DNA of 64,000 bases from PALSA-1296 sp037143335 (GCA_037143335.1 JBAWZA010000015.1:1-64000), one strand, 5' to 3'. Positions 41,848 through 51,974 are shown, counted from the first letter of the stretch. Notes: a model not told the origin generated them from the letters alone. A program made the numbers and translations.

Positions 41848-42463
41848 ACCGATTGATCCATTGCCAAAGAGAATCGAGTCGCCTCGGATACTCCTGAGGC
41901 AATTCGATATTCACGATGCCGAAGAATTTTATGCACTCGAATCCGCGAGTATGAAAATTCACCTCGCTCCCTTCAGCCCAATGAAAGAGCCTGTCGAAAC
42001 GATCGCAGAGGGAGTGCAAGCAACTCGGAAGATGATGCGCGCATCGTTCGAGAGATGGGATGATGGATTCGATTACCGATTCGCTGTTACTCTGCAAGCT
42101 GGCGGTGCAATCATCGGGCAAACAGGAATTAGCAATATCATTCGGGGTGTTTCGCAGTCAGCCTTCATTGGATATTGGATTGGAAGCGATTACCTCAACA
42201 ATGGTTACGCGACAGAATGCGTTGTGCTTGCGATGCACTATGCATTTGAATTTTTGCATTTACATCGCATCTCGCTCTGGATTGCCATAGAAAATAGCGC
42301 GAGTTTGCGCGTTGCCGAGAAACTGAAACTACGATTCGAAGGCACTGCGATCCAAGCACTCCATCTCGGAGGAAGGTGGCAAGATACTCATATCTATGCT
42401 ATTACTTCGGAAGAGTGGGCGATACAAAAAAATGATTTTTATTCTTTCTTACAGGTTGCGTAA
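41831..42463 (+). CDS. GNAT N-acetyltransferase, RimJ/RimL-like
   Basis: A 210-residue acetyltransferase of the Acetyltransf_3 type. RILLRQFDIHDAEEFY opens the domain; FIGYWIGSDYLNNGYATECV carries the acetyl-CoA pyrophosphate-binding loop and HRISLWIAIENSASLRVAEKLKLRFEG (part shown) the typical C-terminal half. It overlaps the preceding gene by 17 bases and lolA begins two bases after its stop. Acceptor substrate unknown. Confidence 0.87.
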   Translation: MLEECKPIDPLPKRIESPRILLRQFDIHDAEEFYALESASMKIHLAPFSPMKEPVETIAEGVQATRKMMRASFERWDDGFDYRFAVTLQAGGAIIGQTGISNIIRGVSQSAFIGYWIGSDYLNNGYATECVVLAMHYAFEFLHLHRISLWIAIENSASLRVAEKLKLRFEGTAIQALHLGGRWQDTHIYAITSEEWAIQKNDFYSFLQVA

Positions 42464-42465
42464 AC

Positions 42466-43086
42466 ATGATGCGTAAATTTTTACTTTGTCTGGGTTTCGC
42501 TTTACTCCCACTCATTGCTCGCGCACAGACTGCCGAGGATTTGGCGAAGGAGTTGGAGCAACTCTATAGTCATGGTGCTGTGACAACGATTTCATTCAGC
42601 ATTGATGGAGCAAAAAATACGCTCTCGTTTGCTCATGGCACATCACAGTTTCGATTAGATAACACCACCGATCTTATCACCAGTGATGGTGCTACTATTT
42701 GGCACTATTCAAAACAACGAAAGGAAGTTGTGATTGATAAAGTGAATGCGAAGGGTGGATCATTTGCAAACGCAAGCGAACTGGTAAAGTTTAGCTCGAA
42801 TTATTCCGCACTTCTTTCGAAGAAAAAAGAGAAATACGAGCTATCACTCACTCCATCGCAAAATCTCTCAAAGCTACTCGAAAATATCGGAAGGATTTCA
42901 CGGATAGTCTTTACACTCACGAAATCACCGGCAAAAGGAATTGTGATTCAAAAAATCACAGCTCAATCAAGTCAAGGCGAAGTATCTGCAGGCAATATCA
43001 AAATTCAGTCTCTGAAAAAAATAAACTCATCACTGTTTTCCTTCTCTGCTCCGAAAGGTGTGAAGGTTGTTGACCTCAGGGATTAG
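42466..43086 (+). CDS. lolA: LolA-like outer-membrane lipoprotein carrier
   Basis: A 206-residue periplasmic protein. A signal peptide (RKFLLCLGFALLPLIARAQ) precedes a LolA fold: FRLDNTTDLITSDGATIWHYSKQRKEVVID with the family's characteristic threading of D-G-T-W-Y residues. LolA shuttles lipoproteins from LolCDE to the outer membrane. Last gene of the bcp unit; its end overlaps the convergent hldE2-like gene by 11 bases. Confidence 0.8.
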   Translation: MMRKFLLCLGFALLPLIARAQTAEDLAKELEQLYSHGAVTTISFSIDGAKNTLSFAHGTSQFRLDNTTDLITSDGATIWHYSKQRKEVVIDKVNAKGGSFANASELVKFSSNYSALLSKKKEKYELSLTPSQNLSKLLENIGRISRIVFTLTKSPAKGIVIQKITAQSSQGEVSAGNIKIQSLKKINSSLFSFSAPKGVKVVDLRD

Positions 43087-43612
43087 TGTAGCGTTCGATT
43101 ACGGTCTCGACCACGCCGGTTGTTGAACGTCCTTCCAGAAATCGGATCGTCAGTACCTTGCCACCGTTTGCCTCGACAATATCTTTGCCGACTACTTTTG
43201 ATACATCCCAATCAGCGCCCTTGACGAGAATGTCAGGAATGAGAAATTCAATAAGCGAAAGCGGAGTGTCATCATCGAAGATGACTACGCAATCGGTGGA
43301 CTTGAGCGATGCAAGGATATGAGCACGGTCAGATTCATTTTGGAGAGGACGCTTCTCGCCCTTTAGTCTTCGTACCGAAGCATCGGCATTGCAGCCAATG
43401 ATAAGTGCATCACCGAGGTTGCGCGCTTCTTTGAGGTATGCGACGTGACCGTGGTGGAGAATATCAAAAACGCCGTTTGTGAATACTAATTTTCTTCCTT
43501 CTTCGCGTAATGAGTTGCGCCACGCGGCAAGCTGAGTACGCTCGTGCTCGTTGCGGAAAGAAAAGATCGGGGAAAACGTAATTTGTTGTGACATCTTCGT
43601 GTTAGAACTCAT
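43076..43612 (-). CDS. rfaE2: D-glycero-beta-D-manno-heptose 1-phosphate adenylyltransferase
   Basis: A cytidylyltransferase-fold enzyme making ADP-heptose for lipopolysaccharide core. VFTNGVFDILHHGHVAYL holds the HxGH-type nucleotide motif, followed by GDALIIGCNADASVRRLKGEKRP, DRAHILASL and VKGADWDVSKVVG. It is the separate adenylyltransferase domain (RfaE2/HldE C-terminal half) without the kinase domain. Starts at 43612 or 43594 are both possible; no clear ribosome site decides. It is divergent from rlmN with 20 bases between. Confidence 0.92.
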   Translation of the reverse strand: MSSNTKMSQQITFSPIFSFRNEHERTQLAAWRNSLREEGRKLVFTNGVFDILHHGHVAYLKEARNLGDALIIGCNADASVRRLKGEKRPLQNESDRAHILASLKSTDCVVIFDDDTPLSLIEFLIPDILVKGADWDVSKVVGKDIVEANGGKVLTIRFLEGRSTTGVVETVIERYTNP

Positions 43613-43632
43613 ACAACGGAAAATCAGAAAAA

Positions 43633-44748
43633 ATGAATCGCTCAGGGGCAAATAATCCAAACAATCTATTCGGTCTTACGAAGCCGGAAATTCTCGCTCA
43701 ACTAAAAAAACACTTGGGCGATGTTCCTGCCTACCGCGCCGATCAGGTCTATCGGTGGCTCTATGCCAAGCGTGTAAAGAATTATTCTGAGATGACTCAG
43801 CTTCCAACAGAGCTACGTGAGAAACTGGATGCACAATTCTCAATAGGCTCACTGAAACTCTCGCACCAATCAACGAGCACCGACGGCACGATTAAATTTC
43901 TCTTCGAGCTTTGGGACGGACTGCAAATAGAATCGGTTCTCATCCCCAGTGAAATGCGCGATGCGCAAGGCGAAGCACGCAGAAAAACCTTGTGTCTATC
44001 CACACAAGTTGGTTGCCCACTCGATTGTAAATTTTGTGCGACAGCTTCGATGAAGTTAAAACGCAATCTCACGACATCAGAAATAATTTTACAATTATTT
44101 GAGGTCGAGCGCCTGACCGGTGAAGAAATCACCAACACCGTTTTTATGGGAATGGGAGAGCCTCTGCTCAATTACGATAATGTCGTCCGTTCTTTGCGTA
44201 TCATGACAGATTCGGAGCTTGAGATACTTGGCGCAAAGCGAATCACCGTTTCGACGAGTGGCTTACCGGATGAGATCAGGAAATTTGCGCACGAAGGATT
44301 AGGCGTGAAGCTCGCACTCAGTCTGCATGCAACTACGGACTTGCTTCGTTCGCAACTCATGCCAATTAACCGTGCCCATCCGATTAAAGATTTGCTCTCG
44401 GCGATGGATGAATTTTATAAAGTCACAGGCATACCGATCACCTATGAGTACATTCTGTTTGAAGGCTTGAACGATACAGAGGCAGACGCACGGCGTTTAG
44501 CAAAAATTGCTCGACGACTTCCGAGTAAGGTGAACGTGATTCCGTTTCACAAAATTGATTTCACGCATCCGCAAGGATTAGGAGCGGAGCTGCATCCTGC
44601 CAGCGAGGAGGCATTCACACGTTTTAATGCCACACTCAAATCCGAAGGAGTGCATGTGATGGTGCGTTCAAGCTCAGGCGAAGATATCGAAGCTGCGTGC
44701 GGACAGTTAGCGATAACGAAGCAACCAATCCAAGTCAGCATTCCTTAA
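43633..44748 (+). CDS. rlmN: dual-specificity 23S rRNA/tRNA adenine-2 methyltransferase RlmN
   Basis: A 371-residue radical SAM enzyme that methylates A2503 of 23S rRNA and A37 of some tRNAs. The [4Fe-4S] motif CxxxCxxC is C128, C132 and C135 (GCPLDCKFC). The two mechanistic cysteines are C121 (LCLSTQVG) and the one in EDIEAACGQL near the C-terminus. GEPLLNYDNV is the SAM-binding glycine-rich region. First gene of a run with glcE three bases behind. Confidence 0.96.
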   Translation: MNRSGANNPNNLFGLTKPEILAQLKKHLGDVPAYRADQVYRWLYAKRVKNYSEMTQLPTELREKLDAQFSIGSLKLSHQSTSTDGTIKFLFELWDGLQIESVLIPSEMRDAQGEARRKTLCLSTQVGCPLDCKFCATASMKLKRNLTTSEIILQLFEVERLTGEEITNTVFMGMGEPLLNYDNVVRSLRIMTDSELEILGAKRITVSTSGLPDEIRKFAHEGLGVKLALSLHATTDLLRSQLMPINRAHPIKDLLSAMDEFYKVTGIPITYEYILFEGLNDTEADARRLAKIARRLPSKVNVIPFHKIDFTHPQGLGAELHPASEEAFTRFNATLKSEGVHVMVRSSSGEDIEAACGQLAITKQPIQVSIP

Positions 44749-44751
44749 CAA

Positions 44752-45558
44752 GTGCCATTTTTTCCAACATCAAATGCTGATGTAGCAGAATTTCTCTCGA
44801 TGCGAGCGAAGTCCGCATTGCATATCAGTGGCAATGAGCACGAACATGCGAATGCCGAGACTCTTTCGGTTGCTCGGATGAATTCCGTTTCGCTTTATGA
44901 ACCCGAAGAAATGATTATTTCGGTTCAATCTGGAATTTTGTTGGAAGAATTAGATGCTGTACTTCGAGAAAAAAAGCAATGGCTTCCGATGCTCCAACCA
45001 AATGAGACTCACTCCCGAACTCTTGGAGGTGCAGTCGCAACGGATATGTATCATCCGCGTTCGCGGGCATCGGGAATGCTGCGAACTGCGATCTTGGGCG
45101 GGACATTCGCAAGTACCGATGGAGTAGTGTTTAAGAGTGGTTCACGTGTCGTAAAATCAGTTGCGGGATACGATATTCACCGAGCGTTCTGCGGTTCGCA
45201 AGGGTTATTCGGAGTGATTCTTGAAATTACATTCAAGGTACAACCGCTTCCGGAAAAGTTTTATCGCTTTCTTGCTCCACTACAGATCCGAGAGAAAATC
45301 TTATCAATGCACCCAACGTGTCTGGAAGAATTGGATGGCAAACTCCTCGTCGAGCTTGCTGGCTTCGATGAAGATATTCGCGAAGATATGAAATTACTTT
45401 CTAAACTCAACCTTATCGAACTTGATTCGGATGCGTGGAGCGAGTGTGTGAAGAAGGTCATCCGTGCAAAAAATAATTTATCTAAGCTATCGCCTGATGT
45501 TGAGGAATTGCTTGCTTCTGTTCGCCGTACATTTGATCCAGAAGGAGTTTTAGTTTGA
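44752..45558 (+). CDS. glcE: glycolate oxidase FAD subunit GlcE-like
   Basis: A 268-residue FAD_binding_4 protein. GGAVATDMYHPRSRASGMLRTAILG and VVKSVAGYDIHRAFCGSQGLFGVILEITFK (parts) form the FAD domain; the end FDPEGVLV is typical of GlcE. It is the second flavin subunit of the GlcDEF glycolate dehydrogenase complex. At 268 residues it is shorter than E. coli GlcE, mainly in the C-terminal half. The start is GTG, three bases after rlmN. Its stop overlaps the glcF start (TGATG). Confidence 0.85.
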   Translation: MPFFPTSNADVAEFLSMRAKSALHISGNEHEHANAETLSVARMNSVSLYEPEEMIISVQSGILLEELDAVLREKKQWLPMLQPNETHSRTLGGAVATDMYHPRSRASGMLRTAILGGTFASTDGVVFKSGSRVVKSVAGYDIHRAFCGSQGLFGVILEITFKVQPLPEKFYRFLAPLQIREKILSMHPTCLEELDGKLLVELAGFDEDIREDMKLLSKLNLIELDSDAWSECVKKVIRAKNNLSKLSPDVEELLASVRRTFDPEGVLV

Positions 45559-46850
45559 TGGCAGAGTTAGACAAAGTTCAGTTCGCCGATAGGACGCAGC
45601 TGTTGCAAGCATGTATCCATTGCGGCCTGTGTCTAGAGCAGTGCCCGACCTATCTTGTTTCGGGCGAAGAAATGTCAAGTCCCCGTGGAAGAATTCATCT
45701 AATGAAGGCTGTGGAAGATGGCAGCATTGATCCTCAAGATGAAATTTTTCAGAAGCATGAAGCGTCATGTCTTGTCTGTAGGTCATGCGAAACCGCTTGT
45801 CCATCTGGTGTGCAGTTCGGTGTGTTGATGGAACAAACGAGAGAGATCATCAACGAACAAACCAAACCTCACTGGTTCCGAAAATTTATTTATACCAAGC
45901 TCATCGGCTCTAGAAGCATTGCAGTGATGATGCAATTCATGCTATTACTTTTTTCAAAGGCAAGATTCGTCCGACTGCTCACCGAAACATTTGACTTGAA
46001 GAAATCTCCTCTCAAACGTTTTGCTGCCTCACTTGAATTATTGCCGGAGAATGTGCCCTTTCCGAGTAAACGCCTACTGATTTACCGTACCCAACAAGCA
46101 CGACGCGGGTCGGTTGGAATGCTCATTGGTTGTATCGGGGATCAATTTAGTTCGTCAGTGAACGACGCGACAATCAATGTATTGAATCGCTTGGGATATG
46201 ACGTTCATACCATCCCACAGATTAGTTGTTGCGGTGCGCTTGCTTCGCATTCTGGTTTCGGGGATCATGCCAGAGAGCTTGCGCTGAGTGCAATTTCTGC
46301 TATTGAATCCGCTGACATCGAATACTTCATAACGAACATCGCAGGATGTGGTGCGATGATGAAAGATTATGAAAAACTTTTCTCCGGCACACCAGACCTT
46401 TCCAGAGCACAACGGGTGAGGGGTAAGATGCGCGATATATCCGAATTCCTGTTGGAGTTTCACCATGATGATATTCGCAACCTGAATATCAGATTTGAGG
46501 AGAAAACATCCATCGGCTACCATGCACCGTGTCATCTCTATCACGGACAACAAATTACGGATGCACCTCGTGAACTGTTGAGTCTCATAAAGAATGCCGA
46601 GGTATTTGCGCTTGAAGAAAATACCATTTGCTGCGGGAGTGCGGGGACCTATAACATCGAGCATCCCGAAATGGCGGATGCACTATTAGATCGGAAGATG
46701 GAAATTATTAAAACACAGAATCCGAACGTTGTCGCAACCGCAAATGCAGGATGCTTAATGCAATTGCAAAAAGGTTTGCGTCAACAGAATTCGGAAGTAA
46801 AGGTCAGACATGCGATCGAGATTCTCCAAGAATCTATGTCGCGCAAGTAA
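45558..46850 (+). CDS. glcF: glycolate oxidase iron-sulfur subunit GlcF
   Basis: A 430-residue protein with two 4Fe-4S ferredoxin motifs (CIHCGLCLEQCP and CLVCRSCETACP) and two CCG domains (ISCCGALASHSG and TICCGSAGTYNI), the layout of GlcF. It passes electrons from the FAD subunits to the quinone pool. The ATG at 45558 shares a base with the glcE stop. The catalytic GlcD subunit is not here but about 15 kb away on the other strand (61761-63173). Confidence 0.92.
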   Translation: MAELDKVQFADRTQLLQACIHCGLCLEQCPTYLVSGEEMSSPRGRIHLMKAVEDGSIDPQDEIFQKHEASCLVCRSCETACPSGVQFGVLMEQTREIINEQTKPHWFRKFIYTKLIGSRSIAVMMQFMLLLFSKARFVRLLTETFDLKKSPLKRFAASLELLPENVPFPSKRLLIYRTQQARRGSVGMLIGCIGDQFSSSVNDATINVLNRLGYDVHTIPQISCCGALASHSGFGDHARELALSAISAIESADIEYFITNIAGCGAMMKDYEKLFSGTPDLSRAQRVRGKMRDISEFLLEFHHDDIRNLNIRFEEKTSIGYHAPCHLYHGQQITDAPRELLSLIKNAEVFALEENTICCGSAGTYNIEHPEMADALLDRKMEIIKTQNPNVVATANAGCLMQLQKGLRQQNSEVKVRHAIEILQESMSRK

Positions 46851-46908
46851 TTGTTCATACACCTTCTAATAACAACTTTGTTTTTGCTACGGTAACGTAA
46901 ATTATTTT

Positions 46909-47577
46909 ATGATCAAGGCAGTCGTATTCGATCTCGATAATACTCTCGTTGACTTCATGTCAATGAAGAAGCGCGCAGTTGATGCCGCTATTGATGCGAT
47001 GGTTGATGCGGGACTCGAACTGCAACCACAGGAAATTCGTGAGCGCATTGATGCGATCTACAAGGAGCGCGGCATTGAGTATCAGCAGGTATTCGATGAT
47101 CTCATCTATAACATCTTCCAAAAAATTGATCATCGCGTACTTGCTTCTGGTATCATCGCTTATCGCAGAGCCAGAGAAGCCGCACTTAAACCGTATCCGC
47201 ACGTTACAGCAACGCTGATGCAGTTGATACGCAGAGGCGTGAAGCTTGCAATCTTAACAGACGCGCCAAGTCGCGAAGCCTGGCTGAGATTATGCTATAT
47301 TAATTTTCACCACTTCTTTGATGTTGCCGTTACGTTCGATGATACTGGTGAGCGTAAGCCTTCGGAAAAACCATTTCGGATGGCACTTGCAAAACTTGGC
47401 GTTGCACCGGACGAAGCATTGATGGTGGGCGATTGGCCTGAACGTGATATTGTCGGAGCGAAAGCCGTAGGCATGAAGACGGCTTTTGCACTGTACGGAA
47501 ATGTCACGGGAACGAGCGAACACGATGCCGATTATCAATTGAATGATATTTCCGATCTGCTCAACATCATTCCGTAA
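46909..47577 (+). CDS. HAD-family hydrolase
   Basis: A 222-residue HAD superfamily phosphatase with a helical cap. Motif I is VVFDLDNTL (D8, D10), motif II LAILTDAPS, motif III Lys in GERKPSEKPF, and motif IV MVGDWPERDIVGAKAVGM. It belongs to the TIGR02253/YjjG-like group acting on small phosphate esters or nucleotides. Substrate unknown. It heads a rightward cluster (pentapeptide protein, acyl-CoA ligase, ppk1, PAP2). Confidence 0.87.
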   Translation: MIKAVVFDLDNTLVDFMSMKKRAVDAAIDAMVDAGLELQPQEIRERIDAIYKERGIEYQQVFDDLIYNIFQKIDHRVLASGIIAYRRAREAALKPYPHVTATLMQLIRRGVKLAILTDAPSREAWLRLCYINFHHFFDVAVTFDDTGERKPSEKPFRMALAKLGVAPDEALMVGDWPERDIVGAKAVGMKTAFALYGNVTGTSEHDADYQLNDISDLLNIIP

Positions 47578-47583
47578 TCTGGT

Positions 47584-48156
47584 ATGAGTGACCATATCGA
47601 AGATAAGCACTTTGATCGGATTGATTTCGCCACAGAGCCACTCGCGGGTGAATCATTCGAAGCATGCACCTTTACAGGTTGTGATTTTACTGAAGTTCGA
47701 TTAGATGAGCGTGTGTTCATTGATACAACATTCACCAATTGCAACCTGAGTAATGCGAAGGTGGGTGGCTCTGGGTTTCGGGATGTATTTTTTGATCGGT
47801 GCAAACTTATCGGCGTTGATTTCAGCTCCGCCAATGATACAATCATTTCATTTCGATTTACTGATTGCATTTTAGATTACGTTTCGTTTGCTCGGTTGCC
47901 ACTCAAGAAAACGGAGTTCGTCAACTGTTCGCTTATCCGCGCTTTCTTTGATGATGCCGATCTCTCGTCTTCGAAGTTTGATAATTGCAATCTCGAAAAT
48001 GCAGTCTTCGGCAAGACAAATCTGGAGAAAACTGATCTCTCGACATCCTATAATTACACAATAGACCCATCGAATAACAGAATCAAGAAAGCGAAGTTTT
48101 CAATAAACGGACTTCCAGGTTTGTTATCGGAGTATGATATCACCATCGTTGCATAG
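47584..48156 (+). CDS. pentapeptide-repeat protein
   Basis: A 190-residue protein built of A(D/N)LXX pentapeptide repeats (CTFTGCDFTEV, TNCNLSNAKV, CKLIGVDFSSA, DDADLSSSKFDNCNLENAVF), folding as a right-handed quadrilateral beta-helix. The size and the C-terminal tail (GLLSEYDITIV) are like the Qnr-type group, but this group is wide and resistance or gyrase binding should not be assumed. It follows the HAD gene by six bases. Confidence 0.9.
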   Translation: MSDHIEDKHFDRIDFATEPLAGESFEACTFTGCDFTEVRLDERVFIDTTFTNCNLSNAKVGGSGFRDVFFDRCKLIGVDFSSANDTIISFRFTDCILDYVSFARLPLKKTEFVNCSLIRAFFDDADLSSSKFDNCNLENAVFGKTNLEKTDLSTSYNYTIDPSNNRIKKAKFSINGLPGLLSEYDITIVA

Positions 48157-48161
48157 TTTGT

Positions 48162-49859
48162 ATGCTCTCTCGCGAAATACAAGATAAAATAGCTCACGCA
48201 AGAACAATTTCTGAACCTACCTCAGGTGCAGGCTATGTTGGGTTTGAAAATATCGGCGAGTTGATGTTCAAGCGTGCACGTGAGTTCGATACGAAGCCCT
48301 TTCTCATCTACTACGATCAAACTGGCAATCGGCGCGAGGACAATTACAAAGATTTTTTTATGCTCGCCTCCATGTGCGCTTCGATGATGCGCGCATTCGG
48401 AATCAAGCGCGGAGATCGTATCGCAACCATTTCACACAACCATGCCGACACGGTTATTCACTACTTCGCCGCATGGCTGATGGGAGTATGTGTCGTGCCG
48501 GTAAGTGTTTCGGAAGATGATCATCGCATCAAATACATACTTGAAAATAGCGGAGCAAAGCTCGTCTTCCTCCGAAAAGATTATCGTGATAGAGTTACAC
48601 CCATCCTCTCCGAGCTTGCAACTACGCCAACTGTTATTGTATGCGGCGAGCCTGAGTCGAGTGAATCAGTGCTGTGGTTCGATGATGAACTTGCAAAGGC
48701 TGGCTCCATCTTTGCTTCGAATGATGCTATCACCAAAGATGACGAGGCGTTGATTGTCTATACAAGCGGCACGACAGGCAATCCCAAGGGTGTTGTACTC
48801 ACGCAGTATAACTTGCTCGTTGATGCAAAAGGAATTTCGGAATGGCACGGCATCACTAATTCGCAGAGGATGATGTGTGTGCTTCCGATTCATCATGTCA
48901 ATGGCACAATCGTGACTCTCGTGACTCCAATGTTCGCTGGCGGGAGTATCGTCCTCAACCAAAAATTTCAATCCGAGCATTTCTTTGAAAGAATTGAAGC
49001 TGAGAATGTGAATGTCGTAAGCGTTGTGCCAACGTTATTGGCATTTTTATTAGAGTATTATAAATCCAATGAGCATTCATTCAGCAAACCGAAATCACTT
49101 CGCCATATCATCTGCGGCGCAGGTCCACTCACGGTAGAGCTTGGCGAACAATTTGAAGAACGATTCGGCATTCGGATTGTACATGGATACGGTTTATCTG
49201 AGACGACATGTTACTCATGCTATTTGCCGACTTCGTTAAGTGATTCAGAGCATTCGCATTGGATGCGCGATTTCGGATTCCCATCCATTGGCTGCGCCCT
49301 ACCACAAAATGACATGATAATTGCCGATGAGCAAGGTAACGAGGTCGCACAATCCGAAAAAGGAGAAATTGCGATTCGTGGATACAATGTCATGAAATAT
49401 TATTATGATAACGACGAAGCGAATGAAAAAACTTTTTCCTACGGCTGGTTTCGCTCTGGCGACGAAGGATTCTATGAACTTGATGCGAATGAAAATAAAT
49501 ATTTCTTCATCACAGGCAGACTAAAGGAGTTAATCATCCGTGGTGGCGTAAATCTTTCACCGCTCGAAATTGATGAAGTCATCGCTCGGTGCCCAGGTGT
49601 AAAAGCCGGAATCGCAGTCGGCTTCGAGAATGATTTTTATGGCGAAGAAGTAGGAGCACTCGTACAAAAGCTACCTAACACGGAGATAACGGAGCATGAT
49701 GTACTTTCATTTTGTAAAGAACACCTACCATTTGCTAAGGTGCCGAAAGTTGTAGTTTTTGGAGATGAGATTCCCGTTACTTCAACAGGGAAATATCAAC
49801 GTAATAAATGCAAACCGCTATTTGCTAAGTGGCGCGATGTGCAGTTCAGAAAAAAATAA
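48162..49859 (+). CDS. AMP-dependent acyl-CoA synthetase/ligase
   Basis: A 565-residue ANL-superfamily enzyme activating a carboxylic acid as acyl-AMP then acyl-CoA. The P-loop is IVYTSGTTGNPKGVVLTQ, the A5 motif HGYGLSETT, the A7/A8 region GWFRSGDEGFYEL and FITGRLKELIIRGGVNLSPLEID (part). The A10 Lys lies in TSTGKYQRNK. Substrate (medium- or long-chain fatty acid, or another acid) cannot be told. Second half of the HAD-pentapeptide-ligase-ppk1 run. Confidence 0.9.
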   Translation: MLSREIQDKIAHARTISEPTSGAGYVGFENIGELMFKRAREFDTKPFLIYYDQTGNRREDNYKDFFMLASMCASMMRAFGIKRGDRIATISHNHADTVIHYFAAWLMGVCVVPVSVSEDDHRIKYILENSGAKLVFLRKDYRDRVTPILSELATTPTVIVCGEPESSESVLWFDDELAKAGSIFASNDAITKDDEALIVYTSGTTGNPKGVVLTQYNLLVDAKGISEWHGITNSQRMMCVLPIHHVNGTIVTLVTPMFAGGSIVLNQKFQSEHFFERIEAENVNVVSVVPTLLAFLLEYYKSNEHSFSKPKSLRHIICGAGPLTVELGEQFEERFGIRIVHGYGLSETTCYSCYLPTSLSDSEHSHWMRDFGFPSIGCALPQNDMIIADEQGNEVAQSEKGEIAIRGYNVMKYYYDNDEANEKTFSYGWFRSGDEGFYELDANENKYFFITGRLKELIIRGGVNLSPLEIDEVIARCPGVKAGIAVGFENDFYGEEVGALVQKLPNTEITEHDVLSFCKEHLPFAKVPKVVVFGDEIPVTSTGKYQRNKCKPLFAKWRDVQFRKK

Positions 49860-49883
49860 GCTATTGTATAACTTGAGTACGTT

Positions 49884-51974
49884 ATGAAAAAGGGATTTCG
49901 CATTACCAATCGTGAGATAAGCTGGTTGCAATTCAACGAGCGAGTACTGCAAGAAGCACATGATGATCGCAATCCGCTCTATGAGCGGATAAAATTCTTG
50001 GCAATATATTCATCCAATCTCGATGAATTTTTCAGGGTGCGTGTCGCATCGCTTCGGAGTCTTCTCAATCTCAAGAAGGCAGAGCATAAAGATCTGGAGA
50101 TTCAACCCGCATCACTCCTGAAGAAAATTCATCAGATCGTCACGGCGCAACAGGAAATGTTTGGCAAGATTTTTACAAAGCAAATCATTCCTGCTTTGCG
50201 AAAAAATAATATCTATCTTGTCGATGAAACCCAATTATCAGAAGAACAAGCCGAGCAAGTTCGCCGATATTTCTCCGAAAAAGTGTTGCCCCTGCTCAAG
50301 CCTGTCTTTACGGCAAAAACTACCATTGACCCGTTCATAAATAATCGAAGTTTATACTTTGCATTGAGTCTAATGCCTCGCGGTGAGGTAAAGATTAGTG
50401 AAGTAGCGCCGAAGGAGAGGAGTATTGAGTATTGCGTTCTGGAAATTCCTTCAGCTGACCTTCCCCGATTTTTCTTACTCGATAAAAAAGGAAAAAATCA
50501 GTATATCATGTTTCTCGATGATGTTATTCGGTTATCACTCCGCCAATATTTTGTTCGGCACGAAGTTTTAGGAGCCTACTCCTTTAAGATGACTCGCGAT
50601 GCCGAGCTTCACATTGATGATGAGTTTGAAGGTGACTTACTCACAAAAATTCAAGAAGGTCTGGGGGCACGTAAAAAGGGTATGCCATCTCGGTTTCTTT
50701 ATGATCCGACAATGCCACCAGATATGTTGAAGTATTTTTCGAAGTACTTCAAATTGTCTGACGACGATCTTATCCGTGGCGGACGCTACCATAATTTCAG
50801 CGACTTCATGGGTTTTCCGAACCCAGGAATCACAGGTTTAGAGAACAAGCCACAACCACCATTGCAACACCGTGACTTCGCCGAATCGCGTTCGCTCTTC
50901 CCAGTCATTGCGCAGAAGGATGTGTTATTGTTCTATCCGTATCAAACATACGATTACGTTCTACAATTTATCAATCAAGCCGCGAAAGATCCCTCGGTTA
51001 TTGCCATTAAGATTACGCTCTACAGAGTTGCTTCGAATTCCAAAGTCGTTGCTGCACTTAAAGAAGCGGCAAAGAATGGCAAAGAAGTAACTGCGTTTGT
51101 CGAGATCAAGGCACGCTTCGATGAAGAACAAAATTTATTTTGGGCTGGCGAACTCGAGCGATCAGGTGTAAAGGTACTCTACAGCTTTCCCGGACTTAAA
51201 GTCCATTGCAAACTCTGCATCGTTACTCGATTAGAGCGTGGTGAGAAAATGCGATACTGCTATCTTGCCTCTGGTAATTTCAATGAAAAAACTTCTACTA
51301 TCTATTCCGACATCGCACTGTTCACCGCTGACTCACGCATCACAAAAGAGGTGAAAGAGGTTTTTCAAATATTGGGACGAAAGGAGCGACAGGCTGAGTT
51401 TGACCATATCTTAGTTGCGCCATTTACCATGCGCAAATTTTTTGAGAAGCGAATCGAGAAGGAAATAAAATTTGCTAAAGAAGGTAAACGTGCTGAAATA
51501 ATAATCAAACTTAATAGCCTCGAAGATTCTGAAATGATCGAAAAGCTCTACGAGGCAAGTAATGCTGGAGTAAAAATTAAGATGGTGATCCGTGGCATCT
51601 GCTGTGCTATTCCCGGAGTGCCAGGGATGAGCGCGAATATCAGAGCCACAAGTATCGTTGATAGATACTTAGAACATGCTCGCATCTTTATTTTTCACAA
51701 CGGTGGCAATGAACGATACTACGTGGCAAGTGCTGATTGGATGACGAGAAACTTGAGCCATCGAATCGAGACAGGATTTCCGATATACGACGAGTCTCTT
51801 CAAAAGGAAATCAGGCAATTCATTGATATTGAGTTGAAAGATAACGTGAAAGCAAGAACAATTGCAAAAGGACGAAATAATAAATACCGCAGAGTCGCTC
51901 AAGGTACCGAAAAAATTCAATCGCAAATTGATTTCTATAAATATCTTAAGACGAAGCACAAAACGAATGCATAG
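49884..51974 (+). CDS. ppk1: polyphosphate kinase 1
   Basis: A 696-residue enzyme making polyphosphate from ATP. The opening NREISWLQFNERVLQEA and FLAIYSSNLDEFFRVRVASL are diagnostic. The autophosphorylated His is in FPGLKVHCKLCIVTR and the second catalytic His in RYLEHARIFIFHNGG; GSGNFNE-type SGNFNEKTSTIYSD and the basic C-terminus complete it. The PAP2 gene overlaps its end by eight bases. Confidence 0.96.
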   Translation: MKKGFRITNREISWLQFNERVLQEAHDDRNPLYERIKFLAIYSSNLDEFFRVRVASLRSLLNLKKAEHKDLEIQPASLLKKIHQIVTAQQEMFGKIFTKQIIPALRKNNIYLVDETQLSEEQAEQVRRYFSEKVLPLLKPVFTAKTTIDPFINNRSLYFALSLMPRGEVKISEVAPKERSIEYCVLEIPSADLPRFFLLDKKGKNQYIMFLDDVIRLSLRQYFVRHEVLGAYSFKMTRDAELHIDDEFEGDLLTKIQEGLGARKKGMPSRFLYDPTMPPDMLKYFSKYFKLSDDDLIRGGRYHNFSDFMGFPNPGITGLENKPQPPLQHRDFAESRSLFPVIAQKDVLLFYPYQTYDYVLQFINQAAKDPSVIAIKITLYRVASNSKVVAALKEAAKNGKEVTAFVEIKARFDEEQNLFWAGELERSGVKVLYSFPGLKVHCKLCIVTRLERGEKMRYCYLASGNFNEKTSTIYSDIALFTADSRITKEVKEVFQILGRKERQAEFDHILVAPFTMRKFFEKRIEKEIKFAKEGKRAEIIIKLNSLEDSEMIEKLYEASNAGVKIKMVIRGICCAIPGVPGMSANIRATSIVDRYLEHARIFIFHNGGNERYYVASADWMTRNLSHRIETGFPIYDESLQKEIRQFIDIELKDNVKARTIAKGRNNKYRRVAQGTEKIQSQIDFYKYLKTKHKTNA

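Noticed and set aside
47584..48156. Pentapeptide protein as a Qnr-type quinolone resistance determinant
   Set aside because: Pentapeptide-repeat proteins are very diverse; size and tail alone do not support resistance.
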